Origin: Roseobacter sp. MED193
GTDB taxonomy: Bacteria > Pseudomonadota > Alphaproteobacteria > Rhodobacterales > Rhodobacteraceae
Assembly (NCBI RefSeq): GCF_000152965.1
Contig: NZ_CH902583.1
Coordinates: forward strand, 3,823,992 to 3,887,991
DNA: 64,000 nt
Direction of reading: 5' to 3'
This document shows positions 63,226 to 64,000 of the stretch, piece after piece. Numbering within the stretch: position 1 is the stretch's first letter; the number at the start of each line of letters is the position of its first letter. Below the pieces are notes generated by a model. That model saw only the letters and a program-made list of their open reading frames with translations, searched no databases and had not been told where the DNA came from. Made by a program: the position numbers and the translations under genes.

Positions 63226-64000
63226 CTATGGAGCGCGACGCAGGACACCGGCGGTTCTGAGCTGATCGGGGCTGGGTCGCCATAGATCTGTTGGCGCGGT
63301 GGCGTAGATTTTGTCGGTGAAATCCGCGTGGACGCCTTGGGAAATCAGAAACTTACGATCTTTTTGTTGTTCTGCCATCAAGTCGATCTGTGGCAGGCCT
63401 CCAAAAATTTCCAGGGTGTAACCGTGAAATCCTAGCTGTCCCTCAGGGCCAAGCTGACGACGCTCACCGGCGGCAAAGATCAAGGTGCAGGCTGAGGCGC
63501 ACAGCCCAGATGCATAGGTGGCGAGCCCCTGCGCCTGAATAAGTTTGGCCACGCCGCGCGCTTCGTAGATATGACCGCCCGGGCTGGTGAGCTGCAGTTG
63601 CGTGACCCGCGGGTTTCGCTGCAACTGCGCCTTGATGGCCTTGGTCAGGCCAAAGGTGACTTCTCCGGTAAAGACCAGTGCCTGACCGTTCTGCGATATT
63701 GTCAGGCTGTAACGCTCTGCATGTTCCAGGGCACGTTGCTGCGAATAGCTGAGCCCCTCAGGTGGGCGGTTGGCGATCAGCAAGGCCTGCCACCACAGCG
63801 ACAGGGAAGCCAGAACGGTGAGCGCCAAAAGCAGATAGCCGCCCCAGATTGGTGCCATGGCGCCAGAGCTGAGCATATGGGCGTCAGCCGCGCGTAGATG
63901 GGCCCGGCTCAGCCAGATCAGCCAGATAAGGTCCAGCGCGATCAGGGCCCAGACCAGATTGGGCGGCATTTGGACCAGTTGATTGGCGCCCCACCAAAGC
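63226..64000 (-). CDS. Membrane-anchored ClpP/crotonase-like serine-protease-type protein, partial
   Basis: The open frame has no stop up to the right edge (upstream residues read LWWGANQLVQ), so the true start probably lies beyond position 64000; the first visible Met codon is at 63969. At least two membrane helices (ALIALDLIWLIWL and WGGYLLLALTVLASLSLWW) precede a ClpP-like domain with TSPGGHIYEARGVAKL, the nucleophile region GLCASACTLIFAAGERR and LGFHGY. The SxC[AS]xC-type Ser and the following His match ClpP/NfeD-type folds, though a full catalytic triad is not proven. It may degrade membrane proteins or peptides; substrate unknown. Confidence 0.7.
   Translation of the reverse strand, partial: LWWGANQLVQMPPNLVWALIALDLIWLIWLSRAHLRAADAHMLSSGAMAPIWGGYLLLALTVLASLSLWWQALLIANRPPEGLSYSQQRALEHAERYSLTISQNGQALVFTGEVTFGLTKAIKAQLQRNPRVTQLQLTSPGGHIYEARGVAKLIQAQGLATYASGLCASACTLIFAAGERRQLGPEGQLGFHGYTLEIFGGLPQIDLMAEQQKDRKFLISQGVHADFTDKIYATAPTDLWRPSPDQLRTAGVLRRAP

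Noticed and set aside
1-64000. CRISPR array, prophage, integron or plasmid origin
   Set aside because: No regularly spaced repeats, phage structural genes, integrase attachment sites or rep genes were seen.

Overview
The window looks like a chromosome segment from an alphaproteobacterium of the Roseobacter group (Rhodobacteraceae; Phaeobacter, Ruegeria or Leisingera-like). This is inferred from gene content and order: gatC-gatA, an excalibur lipoprotein, an amidase, rnpB and a cysteine-free rpmG in a row; a DUF1127 gene divergent from a LysR gene; DUF2927 and DUF4453 proteins; and many short GGAG-type ribosome binding sites. No taxonomic search was possible.

Region 1 (1 to about 12.9 kb) is an accessory stretch that reads visibly more AT-rich than the rest. 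It holds a truncated double-psi-barrel-like secreted protein at the left edge and its lipoprotein paralogue, an RTX calcium-binding protein, remnants of two different IS3-family elements, and an exopolysaccharide locus. The core of that locus was once a single 1141-residue GH18-like / CE4 deacetylase / GT2 synthase fusion, followed by an overlapping Tat-exported DUF3131 protein. An IS3-family element carrying an internal 398-bp tandem duplication has split the fusion inside the deacetylase domain. Removing the element and one copy of its 3-bp target duplication restores the frame exactly. A DUF995-like secreted protein and about 1.4 kb of nearly non-coding, degenerate sequence follow.

Region 2 (12.9-27.7 kb) is mostly metabolism and transport: an ABC exporter, an acyl-CoA synthetase, an HSL-family esterase, a DUF4453 protein, an alkaline-phosphatase-superfamily enzyme, a multi-pass membrane protein, a dipeptide-type ABC importer operon whose solute-binding protein carries a one-base frameshift, dtd, and a nitroreductase.

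Region 3 (27.8-34.1 kb) is a probable envelope-stress cluster: a short membrane peptide, XpaC-like, TelA-like, a DUF2927 lipoprotein, an SPFH-GYF_2 protein and a zinc-ribbon membrane protein, with a free-standing CZB zinc-binding protein on the opposite strand.

Region 4 (34.1-48.5 kb) is housekeeping: an rRNA pseudouridine synthase with a long basic tail, tadA, tag (interrupted by a stop codon), a UPF0173 hydrolase, gatCA, the lipoprotein-amidase pair, RNase P RNA, L33, a GSCFA-containing gene pair, a GNAT enzyme, a Bax-inhibitor-1 protein, DUF1127/LysR with a candidate operator, and a quinone oxidoreductase.

Region 5 (48.5-64 kb) has an XRE regulator, a histidinol-phosphatase-like enzyme, convergent 8-oxoguanine and guanine deaminases, MgtE, 5-formyl-THF cyclo-ligase, a YmdB-like phosphoesterase, two SLC13-type permeases flanking an FAD dehydrogenase, a YebC-family regulator, and a membrane ClpP-like protein that runs off the right edge. 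I saw no CRISPR array, tRNA, prophage module or replication origin.
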